NCBI GenBank assembly: GCA_036389695.1
Contig: DASVWG010000436.1
Location: forward strand, 1 to 9,013
Origin: JALZHR01 sp036389695
GTDB lineage: Bacteria; Acidobacteriota; Blastocatellia; Pyrinomonadales; Pyrinomonadaceae
DNA length: 9,013 bases
Reading direction: 5' to 3'
Both the position numbers and the translations under genes were made by a program. This document shows positions 6,360-9,013 of this stretch, piece after piece. Numbering within the stretch: the first letter of the stretch is position 1; each line of letters opens with the position of its first letter. The notes beneath the pieces are model-generated. The model saw only the letters and a program-made list of their open reading frames with translations. It made no database searches and was not told the origin of the DNA.

Positions 6360-6388
6360 TTATTATTAGTTAACTAATATGTTATAAA
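6360..6388 (+). promoter_or_regulatory. Candidate promoter of the marR-ABC unit
   Basis: TATAAA (6383-6388) matches the -10 consensus at five of six positions; TTATTA (6360-6365), 17 bases upstream, is a poor -35 box. Transcription would start at about the marR ATG (6395), making the message leaderless. Operator 4 falls in the spacer. The region is so AT-rich that other -10-like boxes occur (for example TATTAT at 6361-6366), so the assignment is tentative. Confidence 0.3.
6364..6379. promoter_or_regulatory. Operator site 4 upstream of marR
   Basis: TATTAGTTAACTAATA is a perfect 16-bp palindrome and the most symmetric of the four sites. It ends 15 bases before the marR ATG, just upstream of a TATAAA (-10-like) box, so a bound dimer would block RNA polymerase. 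This supports autorepression. Confidence 0.7.
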
Positions 6389-6394
6389 AGATAT

Positions 6395-6808
6395 ATGAAA
6401 GATTCATTAAGCTCTCTTCTTACAGACATTACAAATAGTTACCGGATGAATTTGGAAAAGCTGATGTGTGAAATTGGCTTACACGCCGGACAGGTTTTTG
6501 TTTTAAATTCATTGTGGGATAACGACGGTCAGAGCCAGGCGGATTTAGTTCGTAATCTGCAGGTATCACCGCCGACAATTAATAATATGGTCGTGCGGAT
6601 GGAGAAAGCCGGTTTTGTCGCGCTGAAAAAATGCGGAAAAGACGGTCGTTTGATGCGTGTGCATCTGACCGAAAAAGGCTTGCAGATTAAGCCGAAAGTC
6701 GAGCAGCAATGGGTGAAATTAGAGGAAACGATGTTTTCCGATTTGAGCGAAACCGAGAAATTGATGTTTTCCCTGCTGCTGAAAAAAATCAAAAAATCTC
6801 AGGCTTGA
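6395..6808 (+). CDS. MarR-family transcriptional regulator
   Basis: A 137-residue winged-helix regulator of the MarR family, which binds palindromic DNA as a dimer and usually releases it on binding a small toxic or phenolic ligand or on oxidation. The helix-turn-helix spans about 47-71 (SQADLVRNLQVSPPTINNMVVRMEKAG), followed by the wing KDGRLMRVHLTEKG (82-95) with its conserved Asp83 and Arg85. Flanking N- and C-terminal helices supply the dimer interface. Two cysteines (25 and 80) are present; redox sensing is possible but unproven. Four palindromes directly upstream strongly suggest autoregulation, and the ATPase gene 37 bases downstream is the likely regulated partner. No canonical Shine-Dalgarno precedes the ATG, only an AAAAG. 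The ligand cannot be predicted. Confidence 0.92.
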   Translation: MKDSLSSLLTDITNSYRMNLEKLMCEIGLHAGQVFVLNSLWDNDGQSQADLVRNLQVSPPTINNMVVRMEKAGFVALKKCGKDGRLMRVHLTEKGLQIKPKVEQQWVKLEETMFSDLSETEKLMFSLLLKKIKKSQA

Positions 6809-6845
6809 CTTTGTCTTCGTCTAAATAGTAACAAATTAAAAGGTT

Positions 6846-7736
6846 ATGCATTCAATCGAAGCTCAAAATCTAATCAAAAATTTCGGCTCGCTGCGCGCGG
6901 TTGACGGCATAAACTTTCATGTGAAACGCGGCGAGACTTTTGCGATTTTGGGCGCAAACGGCGCGGGTAAATCCACGACGATGCGGATGATTGCCTGCCG
7001 TTCGCCTTTGACCGGCGGCAATCTTTTTGTCGAAAGCTTCGATGTCAGGAAAAACGAGCGTGAAATTCGCGCGCTGATTGGCGTCGTTCCGCAGGAAAAC
7101 AATCTCGACCCGGATTTAAATGTACGGGAAAATCTTTTGATTTATTCCAGATATTTTCGACTCGCGAAAGATTTCGCCGAAGCCAGAACCGACGAGCTTT
7201 TGGACTTTATAAGGCTCAAAGAGAAGGCAGACGCCAAAGTCGATCATCTGTCGGGCGGAATGAAGCGTCGTCTGGTGATTGCGCGGGCGCTGCTTCATCG
7301 TCCGAAAATTCTGCTGCTCGACGAGCCGACGACCGGCTTAGACCCGAATGTGCGACAGGAAATCTGGGAAAAGCTCGAAGAGCTGCGCCGGACGGAAAAC
7401 TTAACTATTGCACTTTCAACGCATTACATGGACGAAGCGGAAAAGCTTTCGCATCGTCTGATTATGATGTCGCAGGGAAAAATTGTCGCCGAAGGCGTTC
7501 CGAGCGAGTTAATCAAAGCGAATGTGCGACGCTACGCTCTGGAAATTCGCGAAGCCGAAGGCGTTCCTTTAAAACAGCCCGGTGAAAATATCCTCGCGGT
7601 CAGACGCGGCACGGCGCATCTGTATTTTGCTGAAAACACGCAGTTTCTGACGCCTTTGATGGACTCTTACGGCACGCGTCCGATGCTGCTCCGACCTTCG
7701 AATCTGGAAGACGTTTTTCTGCAAATTGCCGGTTAA
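6846..7736 (+). CDS. ABC transporter ATP-binding protein, NodI/DrrA-like
   Basis: A 296-residue cytoplasmic ATPase of the ABC-2 exporter type. Motifs: Walker A GANGAGKST (37-45 region), Q-loop Gln83 in VVPQENNLDPDL, signature LSGGMKRR (135-142), Walker B ILLLDEP (155-161), D-loop GLDP and the switch His193 in STHYMDEAEK. The VVPQxxNLDPDxxVRENL stretch and the roughly 70-residue C-terminal extension after AEGVPSELI match NodI/DrrA relatives that export lipid-like or drug-like substrates. All ATPase residues are intact. It follows marR on the same strand and probably shares its promoter, suggesting inducible efflux. The odd point is that no membrane permease follows, and the protein itself has no membrane segment, so it must pair with a permease encoded elsewhere or be non-functional in transport. 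AAAAGG lies only two bases before the ATG. Confidence 0.95.
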   Translation: MHSIEAQNLIKNFGSLRAVDGINFHVKRGETFAILGANGAGKSTTMRMIACRSPLTGGNLFVESFDVRKNEREIRALIGVVPQENNLDPDLNVRENLLIYSRYFRLAKDFAEARTDELLDFIRLKEKADAKVDHLSGGMKRRLVIARALLHRPKILLLDEPTTGLDPNVRQEIWEKLEELRRTENLTIALSTHYMDEAEKLSHRLIMMSQGKIVAEGVPSELIKANVRRYALEIREAEGVPLKQPGENILAVRRGTAHLYFAENTQFLTPLMDSYGTRPMLLRPSNLEDVFLQIAG

Positions 7737-7781
7737 ATCGAGCTGATTTTTCCGAGCGACTATTTCCGCGCCCGCGTTTGA

Positions 7782-7809
7782 TTTCAAAGCATCCAAACGA
7801 CCGTATAAT
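7782..7809 (+). promoter_or_regulatory. Candidate promoter for uspA
   Basis: A perfect TATAAT (7804-7809) lies in the 192-base gap after the ATPase gene. The best partner at allowed spacing is a weak TTTCAA (7782-7787, 16 bases away); a better TTGATT (7778-7783) is 20 bases away. A small inverted repeat TTTGATTTCAAA (7777-7788) covers this -35 region and might bind a regulator. The leader would be about 110 bases. Nothing else coding is seen in the gap. Confidence 0.45.
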
Positions 7810-7878
7810 TTGCAAATCCATCTGATTTAAGTGATTATCAGTAACGCATATCAACAGAATATTTATTGAATTTTCCCT

Positions 7879-7906
7879 TCGACATTTGCCTGAGAGGCAA
7901 GGTCGA
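7879..7906 (+). promoter_or_regulatory. Bulged stem-loop in the uspA leader
   Basis: TCGAC (7879-7883) pairs with GTCGA (7902-7906), and inside it TTGCC (7886-7890) pairs with GGCAA (7896-7900) around a TGAGA loop; a T-G pair and one bulged A join the two stems. It ends ten bases before the ribosome site. There is no T run, so it is not an intrinsic terminator. It does not match a riboswitch class I know; the CTGAGA in the loop is only superficially like the TPP motif. Confidence 0.4.
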
Positions 7907-7928
7907 GATTGTCAGAAAGGATAAATAT

Positions 7929-8384
7929 ATGAAAATCCTGTTAGCGACGGACGGAACCAAATACAGTGAAGCGGCGCTGGAAATCGTTACAAAGATTAAT
8001 TTTGGAGCGTCCTGCGAGATAAAAATCATAACCGTGGTCGATATGGCTGTGCCTTTGACGGTCGATGTTTACGCCGGATATTTATCGTCAACGGCAGAGA
8101 TTGAAAAAGCCGCGCGCGAGCATGCTTCAAAGACCTTAGAAGAAACAAAAGCCAAGCTGGAAAGCCGTTTTGCCGAGCAGAGCGTGACGATTACGACGGA
8201 AGTTTTGTTCGGCTCGCCCGAAAGCCGCATTGTCGAAACCGCCGAGCAGATGAACGCCGAGTTAATCGTCGTCGGCTCGCACGGTTATAATCGTTGGGAG
8301 CGTTTGCTTTTAGGCTCTGTTTCCGATTCGGTCGTGCATCACGCGCCGTGTTCGGTTTTGGTCGTGCGTTTGCCGAAAACTTAA
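7929..8384 (+). CDS. Universal stress protein (UspA family)
   Basis: A 151-residue single-domain Usp protein, a cytoplasmic nucleotide-binding fold linked to stress survival. It starts KILLATDGTKYSEAALE with the conserved Asp8, and carries the ATP-binding signature G-x2-G-x9-G-S as GSHG (116-119) and Gly129-Ser130, followed by VVHHAPCSVLVVR. The intact signature suggests an ATP-binding rather than a non-binding UspA type. I chose the ATG at 7929 because AAAGGA lies seven bases upstream and the Usp fold begins at once; the frame stays open to an ATG at 7866, but those 21 extra residues match nothing in the family and would run through the leader hairpin. A TATAAT lies about 120 bases upstream. 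The next gene begins seven bases after its stop, so they are probably cotranscribed. Confidence 0.94.
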   Translation: MKILLATDGTKYSEAALEIVTKINFGASCEIKIITVVDMAVPLTVDVYAGYLSSTAEIEKAAREHASKTLEETKAKLESRFAEQSVTITTEVLFGSPESRIVETAEQMNAELIVVGSHGYNRWERLLLGSVSDSVVHHAPCSVLVVRLPKT

Positions 8385-8391
8385 AAATATT

Positions 8392-9013
8392 ATGAAAATT
8401 CCCTTTCAAGAAACCGGCACCGGAAATCCTATCGTTTTGCTGCACGCTTTTCCGCTTTCCCGGAAAATGTGGCTGTCGCAAACGGAAGCGCTCGGCGCTG
8501 CCGGTTTTCACGTAATTACGCCTGATTTGCGCGGCTTTGGCGAAAATCATAATTTCGCAGACATCAACACGATGGAAGATTTAGCGAAAGACGTCGCCGA
8601 ATTGCTGGAAACTCTCAAAATAGAGCGCGCCGTTATCGGCGGTCTTTCGATGGGCGGCTACGTGACGTTTAATTTTTATCGCCTGTTTCCCGAAAAATTC
8701 GCCGGTCTGCTTTTGTTTGATACGAGCGCGGCGGCGGATACGGAAGAAAAACGCGAATCGCGGTTTGATTTGATTGCTGAAATCGAAAAGACGGGCGCGC
8801 AGGCGTTAATCGACGGAATGCTGCCGAATCTGATTTGCGACTGGACAAAGGAAAATAACGCCGAGCTGGTCGAAAAGATCAAAGCGATGTTTGCCGAAGT
8901 AAGTCCGAAGGCGGCGATTGCGGCGCTGCGCGGAATGGCTGAAAGACAAGACCATACGAATCTTCTAAAGGACATAAACGTTCCAACGCTTCTGATTTTC
9001 GGCGAGCACGACA
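8392..9013 (+). CDS. Alpha/beta hydrolase, 3' end missing
   Basis: Alpha/beta-hydrolase-fold enzyme of which 207 residues are present before the window ends; typical members have 250-280. Visible elements are the oxyanion-hole strand IVLLHAFPLS (14-23), PDLRGFGEN (44-52), the nucleophile elbow GGLSMGGY with Ser86 (83-90), a helical cap region around 115-190, and VPTLLIFGEHD (197-207), whose Asp207 is the probable catalytic acid and the last complete codon. The catalytic His lies beyond the edge. The overall pattern resembles 3-oxoadipate enol-lactonase-like and related esterases, but the substrate cannot be assigned. It follows the stress-protein gene by seven bases, with no clear ribosome site, and is likely translated from the same message. 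Confidence 0.92.
   Translation, partial: MKIPFQETGTGNPIVLLHAFPLSRKMWLSQTEALGAAGFHVITPDLRGFGENHNFADINTMEDLAKDVAELLETLKIERAVIGGLSMGGYVTFNFYRLFPEKFAGLLLFDTSAAADTEEKRESRFDLIAEIEKTGAQALIDGMLPNLICDWTKENNAELVEKIKAMFAEVSPKAAIAALRGMAERQDHTNLLKDINVPTLLIFGEHD

Larger units (their letters stand above)
6301..6377. repeat. Imperfect 37-bp tandem duplication carrying the operators
   Basis: The stretch 6301-6340 aligns with 6338-6377 at an offset of 37 bases, matching at 28 of 40 positions by hand count. Each unit holds two copies of a TTAGTTAGCTAA-like box whose starts are 23 bases apart, so the four boxes begin at 6306, 6329, 6343 and 6366. The duplication appears to have doubled a two-operator promoter region. 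Confidence 0.6.

Noticed and set aside
6304..6379. Palindrome cluster as a CRISPR array or transposon end
   Set aside because: Repeats are short, degenerate and unevenly spaced, with no cas or transposase gene nearby; an operator array explains them better.
7735..7751. AAATC/GATTT hairpin followed by T residues after the ABC ATPase gene
   Set aside because: The 5-bp AT-rich stem is too weak to call a terminator with confidence.
7888..7897. CTGAGA in the uspA leader as a TPP riboswitch motif
   Set aside because: The other conserved TPP elements are missing and the motif lies in the loop of a small hairpin.
7866..7928. N-terminal extension of the universal stress protein from the ATG at 7866
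   Set aside because: No ribosome site, no family match, and it runs through the leader hairpin; the ATG at 7929 has a good site.

Overview
The window looks like an ordinary stretch of chromosome from a Gram-negative-type bacterium of mid GC content (about half by eye; not computed). No mobile element, CRISPR array, rRNA or tRNA is visible. The proteins (HslV with a short propeptide and an ILEE-type C-terminus, a Cys-Gly-Lys-Arg lipoprotein with proline-rich start, a NodI/DrrA-like ATPase with an ACRSPLTGG motif) remind me of Acidobacteriota, possibly Blastocatellia. This is an impression from memory, not a database result.

Left arm, minus strand (1-1600): a class-I glutamine amidotransferase-fold gamma-glutamyl hydrolase (peptidase C26) is followed after a few bases by a DUF1343/NamZ-type exo-beta-N-acetylmuramidase whose 3' end is cut off by the window. 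Neither has an obvious signal peptide, so the pair may work on muropeptides in the cytoplasm.

Centre, plus strand (1632-6271): a tightly packed run of hslV, hslU, a lipoprotein with fibronectin-III-like domains, a fumarylacetoacetate-hydrolase-family enzyme and a TalC-type transaldolase. Gaps are 1, 9, 6 and 68 bases, and a strong intrinsic terminator closes the run. HslV and HslU form the ATP-dependent HslVU protease; the other three are not mechanistically linked to it in any way I can see. A near-consensus promoter sits in the very short divergent gap and would make the hslV message almost leaderless.

Right arm, plus strand (6272-9013): an AT-rich region with four related palindromic operators, two of them in each copy of a degenerate 37-bp tandem duplication, precedes a MarR-family regulator and a NodI/DrrA-like ABC exporter ATPase. 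The expected ABC-2 permease is absent. A separate unit follows: a promoter with a perfect TATAAT, a bulged hairpin in the leader, a universal stress protein, and an alpha/beta hydrolase truncated by the window end.

I see no convincing new biological system. The best leads are the operator array with the permease-less ATPase, the C26-NamZ pair, and the duplicated translation start in front of tal.
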